Shown: in pieces, positions 53,614 to 62,305 of the stretch
Numbering within the stretch: the stretch's first letter is position 1
Layout of the letters: every line of letters begins with the position of its first letter
DNA from: Butyricicoccus pullicaecorum
GTDB lineage: Bacteria; Bacillota; Clostridia; Oscillospirales; Butyricicoccaceae
Assembly: GCA_018366035.1 (NCBI GenBank)
Contig: JAGZIW010000003.1
Coordinates: 88,666-152,665 of the forward strand
Direction of reading: 5' to 3'
Length of the DNA: 64,000 bases
Translations under genes and position numbers: made by a program
Notes under the pieces: model-generated
The model's input: only the letters and a program-made list of their open reading frames with translations
Databases searched by the model: none
Told to the model about the DNA's origin: nothing

Positions 53614-55363
53614 ATTCTGGCTCTATGTAGCCGGCTGTCTGGAAGAAGCCGGTGTAATCCTCTCCAGTGCAGCCTTTGATGAAAATGTGGCAGAATCGCT
53701 CATCATCCTTATCCACAATATAAATTCGTTCTATAATCGTCTGGATCAATGTGACCAGAACCTCCGGCTGTGCATCTTTTGCATATTCTGCAAAAGAGAG
53801 CAGCCGTTCTTTTGTCTGTTCCAAATCTCGAATAGCTACCATGCTGTTTTTTCTGCTTTCTTCCAGTCTGGATAGCATACGCTCCGTTTCACGCAGTTCC
53901 TCAGACATGGACTGAATATCATCCTGAAGATAGCAACGGATACTTTCGTCTACTTCACGCATATTTCTGGTCTGGGCAGCAATGTCTGTCTGCAACTTTT
54001 CCCGTTTTCTTTTTAAGATTGCGTATTCCTGTGATGTGCTGGACTGTTGCAGAATTTCCTCAATCTTGATTTCAAGGATTTCTTTGAAATACGCACTATT
54101 CTCATCTGACATATCGGAAAGCTGCTGTACGATAAATTCATCCAGTAAGACACCATCTACCGCTTTGAAATTGCAGGTCTTTTTCCGGTATCCGGGGCAG
54201 ACATATTTAAAGCGTGGTTTTCCATTTGTCCAGCGGTTGGATTCTGGAATGACACTCAGCCGCTTTCCACAGCAGGGACAATGTACAATTCCTGCCAACA
54301 GGGCATTTGTTTTTCGATGTGGGCGGTTGTATTTTTCTGCAATGGCATCCAGAAGTTCCTGTGTTTCTATCCAGCGCTCACTGGAAATAAAGCCTTCATG
54401 TCTGCCAACGGCAATAATCCATTCGCTAATCGGTTTGTTCTCCGTAGTCTGCACAAACTTTGGAGAAATGAATGTGCTGTCGCTGTCCTCATATTTCTCC
54501 TGATCCGTTTTATTATAAGCAGATAATCCATGCTGACCGTCAAAATCAGCCAGATCGCCAAACACATTTCCCTCATGGTCAATAAAATAATCATAGCTGC
54601 GTTTGTCTGCGGTACAGTAAATGGGATTTCTCAGAACCAATCTTGTAGTGGATGCGTTAAACTCTGCACCCGCAGGTGTTCGGAAGCCTTCTTTATTCAT
54701 CTGCTTTGCAGTGGTCTGAATGCTACGGTTCATACGGAATAACTCATACAATCGCTGAACCATTCTTTTTTCTTCTGGAACGCTGACTAAGTAGTTGTAA
54801 GCCGATTTCCCTTTTCCACTGCCTGTTGTTACTCTCTGAACCTGAAAGCCCATCGGGGTATTTCCGCCGAGCCACCGTCCGTCCTTTGCCAGTTCCATCA
54901 TGTTATCCGTAATTCGTTCGGTCAGGGTGTCACGCTCAAATTCTGCAACTACGGCGAAAATCTGAATAAAGATTTTGGAAACGCCGGATGCGGTGTTAAT
55001 CCCATTGGAACAAATCAGCAGGTCAACATTGTATTTTTCAAGGAAGTCCATCAGACGAAGCAGATCGGTGGTCTTTCTGCCAATACGGTCTAACTTGTAG
55101 CAGACAATAGCTCTGATTTTCCCGTCCTGAACATCATGGAGCATTCTCTGAAAATCTGGTCGGTCAGAATAGTAGCCGCTCAGTCCCTTATCCTCATACT
55201 CCATAAAATTGTAATCATCATCCAGATGAAGTTCCTTTTTTGCATAATCGGCACACTGCTTAAACTGTACACCGATACTGTCCCCTTTATTGGTGATGCG
55301 GGACTTTCGGGCATATATTGCAATACCTCTTGTGTCAGAATCCATTCTTTTCATTTTCCTCAT
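53531..55363 (-). CDS. Large serine recombinase (TnpX/TndX-like)
   Basis: The 610-residue protein has an N-terminal resolvase domain with catalytic Ser21 in IYARKSR, GDSIGVQFKQC, EDKGLSGYYSDRPDFQRML, and the helix-E region VAEFERDTLTERI. The recombinase domain follows (NTPMGFQVQRV, NPIYCTADKRS), then a zinc ribbon (CPCCGKRL with VCPGYRKKTC) and a C-terminal coiled coil. Such enzymes excise and integrate Tn4451/Tn5397-type elements. GGAGGTG precedes ATG 55363; more upstream codons are open but lack a site. Its last ~18 codons lie in the IS200 sequence. Confidence 0.93.
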   Translation of the reverse strand: MRKMKRMDSDTRGIAIYARKSRITNKGDSIGVQFKQCADYAKKELHLDDDYNFMEYEDKGLSGYYSDRPDFQRMLHDVQDGKIRAIVCYKLDRIGRKTTDLLRLMDFLEKYNVDLLICSNGINTASGVSKIFIQIFAVVAEFERDTLTERITDNMMELAKDGRWLGGNTPMGFQVQRVTTGSGKGKSAYNYLVSVPEEKRMVQRLYELFRMNRSIQTTAKQMNKEGFRTPAGAEFNASTTRLVLRNPIYCTADKRSYDYFIDHEGNVFGDLADFDGQHGLSAYNKTDQEKYEDSDSTFISPKFVQTTENKPISEWIIAVGRHEGFISSERWIETQELLDAIAEKYNRPHRKTNALLAGIVHCPCCGKRLSVIPESNRWTNGKPRFKYVCPGYRKKTCNFKAVDGVLLDEFIVQQLSDMSDENSAYFKEILEIKIEEILQQSSTSQEYAILKRKREKLQTDIAAQTRNMREVDESIRCYLQDDIQSMSEELRETERMLSRLEESRKNSMVAIRDLEQTKERLLSFAEYAKDAQPEVLVTLIQTIIERIYIVDKDDERFCHIFIKGCTGEDYTGFFQTAGYIEPEFDKMCDSEQCSICTKISPESILQRKTS

Positions 55364-55385
55364 GTGATATTCACCTCCAAACTTA

Positions 55386-55568
55386 TCATACTGCAAGACC
55401 TGAGATCTCCTCAAGTTTGTGACCGGATCTGCGTACCATCTGGATCAGGCAATACAATGTCTGCGGATCACAGGTGCGAACTTCCTGTGCCACAAACTCA
55501 GCCCGTTTTTCCTGAAATTTTCCCATCGTTTCTTCAAAATGTTCTCCTTTGTGAATAACAGCGATCAA
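55386..55568 (-). CDS. Small protein upstream of the recombinase, unknown function
   Basis: This 60-residue reading frame starts at TTG 55568, six bases after CGGAGGG, and ends 22 bases before the recombinase ATG. Its sequence is charged and partly helical (HFEETMGKFQEKRAEFVAQEVRT). I do not recognise the family. The good ribosome site and position suggest a real first gene of the recombinase transcript, possibly an excision accessory protein; the role is speculation. Confidence 0.55.
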   Translation of the reverse strand: MIAVIHKGEHFEETMGKFQEKRAEFVAQEVRTCDPQTLYCLIQMVRRSGHKLEEISGLAV

Positions 55569-56145
55569 ATAATTCCCTCCGTTTCTTCTCCTGTCTGTTT
55601 TCAACTTTGAACCGAATCGGTTGGAAGTTAAAACAAATAAAAATGAGCCATTACACGGAGTGCCAAAGTAACATACAAAAACTTTTGTACATTTGACATT
55701 TCCATGTAACAGCCCATATACCGAAGGATTCTATCCATTCGTATCGTTCAGCCCTAAACGGGAGCATACCCGTAAATAAATATATTTTGAAGAATATTCG
55801 TAAGCATTATTTTATTTTCCATGTTTATTGTACTGGATGATTGAAAAAATAACAAGTATGTCGAAAGCTACCTGATAAAAATTATTTTTCTTCCCTGCAA
55901 GCTGTGAAGCATTATTTTGAAAATTTCTCTTTCGGAGATTTTTTCAAAATTGTATTTCAGGAAACGTTCAGAATGAACGAGCAGCCATCCTCGCAAGAGG
56001 ATGTTCAAAGGGGATTGGGGATGCTGCTCCAACAAGCGAATGAGCAAACAGAGGAAACAGGGACCTGTTTGCCCTGCTTGCCAATTTGTAAACCTGTACA
56101 GGTTTGCCCTGCTTGCCAATTTGTGAACGGACAAAATATCGGTAG
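55569..56145. other. Non-coding region upstream of the recombinase
   Basis: I see no convincing gene. It contains a 35-base imperfect inverted repeat around 55914-55949 (ATTTTGAAAA and TTTTCAAAAT arms), a CGTTCAGAATGAACG palindrome near 55965, and the two direct repeats listed separately. The recombinase promoter should lie here. Confidence 0.5.
56067..56128. repeat. Pair of 27-base direct repeats with internal palindrome
   Basis: Copies at 56067-56093 and 56102-56128 differ at one base. Each contains CCTGCTTGCCAATTTGT. The junction between them is the 16-bp perfect palindrome AAACCTGTACAGGTTT (56090-56105). A third, inverted partial copy (CAAACTGGCAAGCAGG) is at 56529-56544. Confidence 0.85.
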
Positions 56146-56715
56146 GATGATTCCCAAGTCGGGAATGATTTTGCTGTAGCACTTATGGTCAATTCGTCCA
56201 CAAGCTGAAGGCCTCTTTTTTAATTTTTGAACTTGTGCCCAACTTGGTTACAAGTGAAATAAAGAACTCTCACAATCAGACTTGTTCCCAAATCGGGAAC
56301 AAGTGAAAGGACAGAAACCGCACTTCTCGCCAATTTGGCGAGAAGTAAGTTCGTGTCAAGTTGGCACGAAGTCAAAAACAATAACTGGCAATTTTAACTC
56401 CTGCTCAAATTTGGCAGAAATTAATTTTTATTCCCGACGAGTTGGAGAGGATTTTACTTCCCGACAATTTGTCGGGAAGTTGTGCTGTAACTTCGGACCA
56501 AATTGGTCTGAAGTGATATGGAAAAATACAAACTGGCAAGCAGGACAAGGTGGCACCATTTTACTTATTTTGCAGATTTTTCATCAGAATAATCTACGCC
56601 AAATTGCTTGCTCGGGAGAACACCCTTGAGACCCTTCGAATAATATCGGAGATATTGGCTACACAACTTTTCAATCGTTTTAGAAAAAGAACTTCGCCCC
56701 AAATTGAGACGAAGT
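56146..56715. repeat. Array of 25-bp palindromes with variable complementary arms
   Basis: Units start at 56146 (weak), 56181 (weak), 56231, 56280, 56322, 56348, 56397 (weak), 56456, 56490 and 56691; each is exactly 25 bases. A further degenerate unit may lie at 56430. The pattern is ACTT, five variable bases, CAANTTG, five variable bases, AAGT. The variable halves differ between units (GTTCC, CTCGC, CCCGA, CGGAC and others) but are complementary within each unit. Units 56322, 56456 and 56490 pair over all 12 positions (the last with one G-T). Confidence 0.88.
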
Positions 56716-56773
56716 TCCGTTCCTGTGATGTTATTTATTTTTGACTCAGTTCTAATCCTGTTTCGAAGGAACT

Positions 56774-59119
56774 CTAGAATTTCAGCATACTCTTTCTGGC
56801 AATTTTCATTGCTTCCACAGAATCTTCAGCTTCTTTAATTTTTGCTTTCAGAAGCTTTTTATCTTTTCCTTTTGCAACATCATGTTGGAGACGAAGCTCC
56901 ACCAATCCTTTTTCTATTTCCATGATATTCTGAACATACTGTTCATAGACTGTATTGGAGTATGCCAAATCATGCTCATCATTCAGAAAAATTTCTCTAA
57001 CGGAAACCATCAGTTTCGCAGATTGCAGAATGGTATTCTTTTTGCCAAGAACACCTGCGACTCCTACTGCTCCGCCAACACCGGCTCCTACACCAAGGCC
57101 AAGAATTGCACCACCGCCAACAATAGCAATAGTTCCTCCTGCCATACCCATGCCACCAACTGCAATTGCACCACCACCAAGATATGCAAGGCATGCACTC
57201 GTTAAGGCAGCACCACTAAGTCCTGCAAAATTTGACCCTACCAAAGCAACTGCAATCGAAGGAGCAAATGCACCTGCTGTAGCAATTGCTGCAATTGTAA
57301 CCGCTGCCGTGATCGCCAGAGAAGTCAGTGCCGTTTTCAAAACTTCATTCAGCTCACGGATAACTTTGCCGTGACACTTTCTCAGACGCTTAATATATCC
57401 CTTGGCATAATAAGTTTCGGGGAATATCTCATCAAGATAATGATCTGCGTTTCCCTTACTAAATCCGCAGATAGGATTATGAAGTGCAGAATACTTTTTG
57501 CTTGGTGTCGCATTGCCTTTTTTATCAGTCTCTATCGTCAATGGATAATACGGTTCAAAGAGCATTGCTTCGAGCAAAATCAAACGAAACCAAGTATCAG
57601 TAGGAGAATTTGCTTCTATTTTTGCCAGGAGTTCCTGTTCTGAATACCAATGTAATGTTGCATCAGAAATCTGAACAAAACTTGCAAAACCTGCTGTCAT
57701 ACTTTGTTGCCATTCACCTAACCATTGCCGTTTCAACCCTCGAACACTTTCACCACCAACGGGAATCTTGGTTGTCTGAATATCATTCAAAGTAACATGG
57801 TATTCGAGATTATACAGTATCTCTGTTTCTTCAAGCGTTAAACCCAGTTTTTCAGAACTCATTCCGCTTCCAATCCTTTCGTAAATCCGCTGATCCTCTT
57901 GTCTGAAAGTATTTTTGCGGATGTTTTCGTACATTGCCTTAATATCTTTCACTTTTCGGGATTTTAATCCCCAGATGACATCTTCACCAATAGCGATAGC
58001 AAACCGTCCGATTCCTACATAGTTGATAGAAACCCAATATTTCTGACTAACAAGGGCATCTCCAACATCAACTATCGTGAACACTCCGGTTGCTACAGTC
58101 AGCATCCTTGCAATCATAGGATTGCCGGCTGGTTTAACATTACTCCAGTCAATATGACGAAGACCTGATAGATTGCAAATATGGCAGTTTTTGAGTTCCA
58201 ATGCAAATCTTCGGATAAAGAAGAAACTACGAACAATACATTCGTTTGCAATAACTGGTAAGGCTTGTCTGCCGATTTCAGCTACCACACCCATCTCACC
58301 ACGAAAATCAAATTTCAAAACAGTATCCTTAATAATCTTTCCGTTTTCATCGTGCTGAGTCAAAAAGGTTCCATTAAAAAGTTTGGAGAGGAACACAGAT
58401 AAACCATGTTTACCGACCACCATATCTCTGAAGAAAGGCAGCACAGAAAGTTCCTTTGCAAGTGAAAGAATGGGGCAGGGGATTCCTGTACCACCTGTTT
58501 TACCTGCGGTACTGCTTGAACCAGCCATGTCACTTACCAAATGGAAAAACCATGTCAGCGTACCGTAGAGTATCTTAGTAGGGGTATCATCGCCAATGAA
58601 TGGCCTGCTTTTTTCAGGGACATCGACAACAAGAAATATTCCTGAGGTATCTGTTCCATACGACTTATATGTAAACTGCGTGAGTAAAGAAAAAATCAGA
58701 CCGACAATCGTTGGATGATGGGCAAAGTCTCTCAAATGGTGCTGAAGCCCTCCGCCAAAATCAGGAGTATTTCCGTCACTCGGTATTGGGAACAGCCTTT
58801 CCAAGTGCTTTACAGACGAAACCAGATCATCGCTTTCACAGCCGGTTAGGTTGGCGGCTTTCTTTACAAAATCTTCGATTTTATCACTTGCAATTTCTCT
58901 GCCATGTTCAAAGCTAAACTCGCCAACCCAGAGAACATCCAGCATACCACATAATATGCCACTTGCAACCGAAACCAAATAATCAAGGTTATCGGCTTGG
59001 CTGGACAACAGTTCAATCTGATTATCAAGATCATAGATTATCCGGTCTAAGTCAAAATCCGTTCCTAATACAAGTTGCTCATAGGGAACAAGACTAACTT
59101 CCAAATCCTTATTATCCAC
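56774..59119 (-). CDS. McrBC-associated protein with glycine-zipper membrane region, unknown family
   Basis: I do not recognise this 781-residue protein. Residues 1 to about 590 are mixed, with moderately hydrophobic helices (GILCGMLDVLWVGEF, TIVGLIFSLLTQF) and no signal peptide. Residues about 597-690 are a striking Ala/Gly-rich hydrophobic stretch (LGGGAIAVGGMGMAGG, VGGGAILGLGVGAGVGG), of the glycine-zipper type seen in pore-forming or membrane-inserting proteins. The last ~85 residues are a charged coiled coil. GTG 59119 follows GGAGG by seven bases; an ATG at 59137 overlaps the mcrC stop. The tight coupling to mcrC suggests it is part of the defence cassette, perhaps its membrane effector. 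Confidence 0.8.
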   Translation of the reverse strand: MDNKDLEVSLVPYEQLVLGTDFDLDRIIYDLDNQIELLSSQADNLDYLVSVASGILCGMLDVLWVGEFSFEHGREIASDKIEDFVKKAANLTGCESDDLVSSVKHLERLFPIPSDGNTPDFGGGLQHHLRDFAHHPTIVGLIFSLLTQFTYKSYGTDTSGIFLVVDVPEKSRPFIGDDTPTKILYGTLTWFFHLVSDMAGSSSTAGKTGGTGIPCPILSLAKELSVLPFFRDMVVGKHGLSVFLSKLFNGTFLTQHDENGKIIKDTVLKFDFRGEMGVVAEIGRQALPVIANECIVRSFFFIRRFALELKNCHICNLSGLRHIDWSNVKPAGNPMIARMLTVATGVFTIVDVGDALVSQKYWVSINYVGIGRFAIAIGEDVIWGLKSRKVKDIKAMYENIRKNTFRQEDQRIYERIGSGMSSEKLGLTLEETEILYNLEYHVTLNDIQTTKIPVGGESVRGLKRQWLGEWQQSMTAGFASFVQISDATLHWYSEQELLAKIEANSPTDTWFRLILLEAMLFEPYYPLTIETDKKGNATPSKKYSALHNPICGFSKGNADHYLDEIFPETYYAKGYIKRLRKCHGKVIRELNEVLKTALTSLAITAAVTIAAIATAGAFAPSIAVALVGSNFAGLSGAALTSACLAYLGGGAIAVGGMGMAGGTIAIVGGGAILGLGVGAGVGGAVGVAGVLGKKNTILQSAKLMVSVREIFLNDEHDLAYSNTVYEQYVQNIMEIEKGLVELRLQHDVAKGKDKKLLKAKIKEAEDSVEAMKIARKSMLKF

Positions 59120-59133
59120 GTTGCCACCTCCAA

Positions 59134-60171
59134 TCAATTCAAAAAGTCATCTGCAATCTGGTTTAGTTGCCCTGCAATTTCTTTGAAATCACAGTCCAAA
59201 TTTAAGGTTCTAACGGTGATTTTATTGCCACTCATCCAATAGGTGTTATTGGGTTGAACAGCTTCGTCGGTCTGGGCATACAAGAGCATACCAGAAACTT
59301 CATGGGGTTCATCTCCAAACTGTGCGTCCTTATTCTTCACATAGGTGAATACCTGATACAAGTTGTTGGAATGAAGTGTGTGTGTGTCAAACTGTACCTG
59401 TGTCGTGTGAGAGTAATACTTGGCATCAATAATCAACACCTTGTTCCCACAAGACAGGGTAATGTCACTCTGCATAACCGGCAACATAGTGCTACTACAA
59501 TCTTCGCCTAAAACCCACGGAATCTGAGCCGCAGATGTTTTTATCTGCGGATAGTGCCTACGATAGTATTCCAGAATGAATTTTTCGTAGAGCCTGCACA
59601 TTCGCTGTTCATCAAGGAAATCCATCAGTTTTGTTGAACCGTCCGTGGTAGTCTGTAGAAGCCCTTTAATTACCATATAACAGAGAGATACCAACATCCT
59701 ATATGACTGATTATTACGGTCATATCGTTGATTCCAGTTGATACTATGGACATCCAGTAACTCTACGCTATCAAAGTAGATCAGCAGCTTTTTGATTTCC
59801 TTTTTGCGTTCCTTGGATATTTTCGCTCTAAGCAGAATGTCAAAAGTTGTTTTGATTATGCGGTTATTATAGGCATTCGTCGAAAAATCATCATACGAGC
59901 AAACAAGCTGTTTTTTGCGGACTGCCATTGATGTGATGGACCCCGAAACCTCTATTTTGCCCCTTGGAGAAGACAACGGTTCTTCGGTCACAATGTACTC
60001 ACGCATCAATCCACGCTTAATCTGTACGCCGACACCTCGACATAGAATTGCAGCCAGTAGTTCCGCTGTATTTTCAAAATCTTCCTCCAGAGCAACATCA
60101 CGATAGCCCTGCTCGTTCAGAACTTGAAAAGCATAGGCGAGCATATGATATATGTTATGGTATCGGATCAT
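59134..60171 (-). CDS. McrC-like PD-(D/E)xK nuclease subunit
   Basis: This 345-residue McrC-family protein is the nuclease partner of McrB in type IV restriction of modified DNA. The N-terminal McrB-interaction part (IRYHNIYHMLAYAFQVLNEQGY) and RGLMREYIVTEEPLSSPRGKIE are typical. The catalytic core is visible as Asp236 in MQSDITL and Asp249-x-Lys251 in LIIDAKYY, with NNLYQVFTYV (Gln273) as the helix motif. The start overlaps the mcrB stop by four bases. Confidence 0.9.
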   Translation of the reverse strand: MIRYHNIYHMLAYAFQVLNEQGYRDVALEEDFENTAELLAAILCRGVGVQIKRGLMREYIVTEEPLSSPRGKIEVSGSITSMAVRKKQLVCSYDDFSTNAYNNRIIKTTFDILLRAKISKERKKEIKKLLIYFDSVELLDVHSINWNQRYDRNNQSYRMLVSLCYMVIKGLLQTTTDGSTKLMDFLDEQRMCRLYEKFILEYYRRHYPQIKTSAAQIPWVLGEDCSSTMLPVMQSDITLSCGNKVLIIDAKYYSHTTQVQFDTHTLHSNNLYQVFTYVKNKDAQFGDEPHEVSGMLLYAQTDEAVQPNNTYWMSGNKITVRTLNLDCDFKEIAGQLNQIADDFLN

Positions 60172-62288
60172 TTTATTACCTCACGCAGAGTGTTCGTCCA
60201 AGTTCTTACCTTGGTAGGCTCATCGAACCAATACTCTTTCAGGAGAGGAATTAACTCAAACTCCACAACGGATTTGAGCCATTCATCATTAATCGTAACA
60301 TTTGTGCAGAAATAGCTGTGTCCAACACAGAATCCTTCACCAAGGGATTCATCGCTGGCGATAGCTTCATTCAGCTGTTGAACAGAGCTAATCAGTTTAT
60401 CAAATTTGGGGGTGTTTACATTCTTTCGATAAGCTCTGAAACCGGCGGAATCAAAAGCAGGCAGAATATCGAAAAATGCGAAACGACGGCGCAGTGCGTA
60501 GTCCAGCATAGCCAAACTTCTGTCTGCGGTATTCATCATACCAATGATATGGACATTGCTTGGAATAGAGAACTGCTCATCAGCATACAGCAACTGAAGC
60601 TCTACGCCACGCTTGTCATTCTCAATCAGCATAAACAACTCACCGAAGATCTTGCTTAGATTGCCACGGTTGATTTCATCAATGATGAAGAAATATGGGC
60701 GGTCATCGTCTGCGGCTTTTCGGCAGAACTCATAGAAAACACCAGTTTTCAGTTCAAAGCCCGTCTGTGTAGGACGGAAGCCCATGATAAAATCTTCATA
60801 GCTGTAACTCTGATGGAACTGAACCATCTTTACACGGCTGGTATCTTTCTCACCCATGATAGAGTAAGTCAATCGCTTTGCTGCAAAGGTTTTTCCTACC
60901 CCCGGTGCACCTTGCAGGATGATGTTCTTTTTGGTCAGAAGAAGATTTGTCAGAGTGTTGTAGCGTTCCTCACTCATGTAAACATCCTGCAAGAAGTCAT
61001 CTGCGGTATAAGAATCATAGACCATTTCCGGTTCCTCGACACGGACTGTGTTCTGCTCAAAGTCTTCATCAACAAACAGAGCTTCCAATTTTGCTACATA
61101 GTCTGTATAACGAGTAATATCTGTCAATGTCTTGGTAACAGCCTTTCCTGGATGCTCCCATTCGCCCTTATGAGTCCAATTTACCTGACGATAATACTTG
61201 AAATCTGTAGGTTTCTTTTCGTCGTAGATAAATTCGGATGTGACAACACCTCTGCCAAGTACAGTTTTTGTACCTTTCTTTGCAATGATAATATCACCGG
61301 GCTTGATGTCGTGGATAAACTGCCATACTTCCAAAACAGCATTTTTGTATGTAGTGGTATTTCGCTCAGTACCACAGTCCTGCATTGCACTCTGCATCTG
61401 GCTTTTACTCTCATAGAGCATAGGATCACCAAGGTAATCACGACCAATAGTCATAATACCCTTATCGCAGAACTTCTCCCAAGCATCATACGGAGAATAG
61501 ATCCAATAACGGACACCGCCTTGCTCAGTCAATACATCGTCCGTCATATTTTTCTTAGGGATGATGCCTTCGAAGATTAAATCATCAAACACTATATCAA
61601 TGCTATTGTCTGCGGCAATTTTTTTACAACCACGGCAGATGCTGTTGGATTTATTTCCAGTCTGCTCATAGTAGTATTTTATGTTGTCCTGAGTTGCCTG
61701 CAATGCATTTCGCATATACTCGATACCGTAATCTGCGCCCATTTGGTTGATGAAATAAAGGGTTGTTTCAGTATTGGCTCTACGGGTATATTTGTCCCCT
61801 CTCATCATGGCAGCAAACAGCATTACCATCAACTTGTGGGATGTATCACCAAAGGCAGGGACTTCCTTGACCATGGCTTCGACTGCCTGATCCGCTGTGA
61901 TTTCACCATCATAAGCCATTTTAGCGTACTTATACACGATTTTCTCACAGTCAATCTCAGCACCGACACGTTTAGCAACGCCACCATGAACGGTATCCAG
62001 GAACTCCTTCAGCATAGACAGGTCTGCAAAATATGCTTTTGCACGAACTTCTGCTGTATCAGAAAGCAGGTCATTCTTCAAATAGTTGTAGATTGCCTGT
62101 CTGCCAATTTCCATGGAATCATCGTCAATGAGAGTCTTCCAAAAGGACGGCAAGAGGGTATTGTTCCAAATGTAAAACGCATCAGAAACATGGGTCTTAA
62201 CCGTATTTTCAGCCCATTCTGGGTGTTTTTCTCTTAAATAGTCTTTGTATTCTTTGCGAACTTCACTTACTGTTGTTCCAACATCCAT
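60168..62288 (-). CDS. McrB-like AAA+ GTPase with EVE/PUA-like region
   Basis: The 706-residue protein has a C-terminal McrB-type AAA+ domain: Walker A GAPGVGKT (460-467), Walker B FFIIDEINRGNLSKIFGEL (about 532), and sensor GMMNTADRSLAMLDYALRRRF (583 on). Residues about 261-400 resemble an EVE/PUA-like modified-base reader (YWIYSPYDAWEKF, PGDIIIAKKGTKTVLGRG, YRQVNWTHKGEW). The N-terminal ~250 residues are helical and begin with a segment like a recombinase core-binding fold (YLREKHPEWAENTVKTHVSDAFYIW). GGTGAG precedes the ATG. It probably detects modified or foreign nucleic acid and drives McrC. Confidence 0.9.
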   Translation of the reverse strand: MDVGTTVSEVRKEYKDYLREKHPEWAENTVKTHVSDAFYIWNNTLLPSFWKTLIDDDSMEIGRQAIYNYLKNDLLSDTAEVRAKAYFADLSMLKEFLDTVHGGVAKRVGAEIDCEKIVYKYAKMAYDGEITADQAVEAMVKEVPAFGDTSHKLMVMLFAAMMRGDKYTRRANTETTLYFINQMGADYGIEYMRNALQATQDNIKYYYEQTGNKSNSICRGCKKIAADNSIDIVFDDLIFEGIIPKKNMTDDVLTEQGGVRYWIYSPYDAWEKFCDKGIMTIGRDYLGDPMLYESKSQMQSAMQDCGTERNTTTYKNAVLEVWQFIHDIKPGDIIIAKKGTKTVLGRGVVTSEFIYDEKKPTDFKYYRQVNWTHKGEWEHPGKAVTKTLTDITRYTDYVAKLEALFVDEDFEQNTVRVEEPEMVYDSYTADDFLQDVYMSEERYNTLTNLLLTKKNIILQGAPGVGKTFAAKRLTYSIMGEKDTSRVKMVQFHQSYSYEDFIMGFRPTQTGFELKTGVFYEFCRKAADDDRPYFFIIDEINRGNLSKIFGELFMLIENDKRGVELQLLYADEQFSIPSNVHIIGMMNTADRSLAMLDYALRRRFAFFDILPAFDSAGFRAYRKNVNTPKFDKLISSVQQLNEAIASDESLGEGFCVGHSYFCTNVTINDEWLKSVVEFELIPLLKEYWFDEPTKVRTWTNTLREVIK

Positions 62289-62305
62289 TTATCTCACCAA
62301 ACCTT

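Noticed and set aside
55904..56179. 91-codon + strand reading frame in the repeat region
   Set aside because: It is largely a translation of the direct repeats (CLPCLP...VCPACQFVNG), has no ribosome site, and the same DNA reads open in other frames.
56282..56629. 115-codon + strand reading frame across the palindromes
   Set aside because: It translates the palindrome array; the repeat length of 25 is not a multiple of three, so no protein repeat is kept.
56146..56715. CRISPR array
   Set aside because: The repeats are palindromes with unlike inner sequences, spacing is irregular, and no cas gene is present.
60813..61580. 255-codon + strand reading frame opposite mcrB
   Set aside because: It is an antisense shadow of a conserved AAA+ gene without a start signal.
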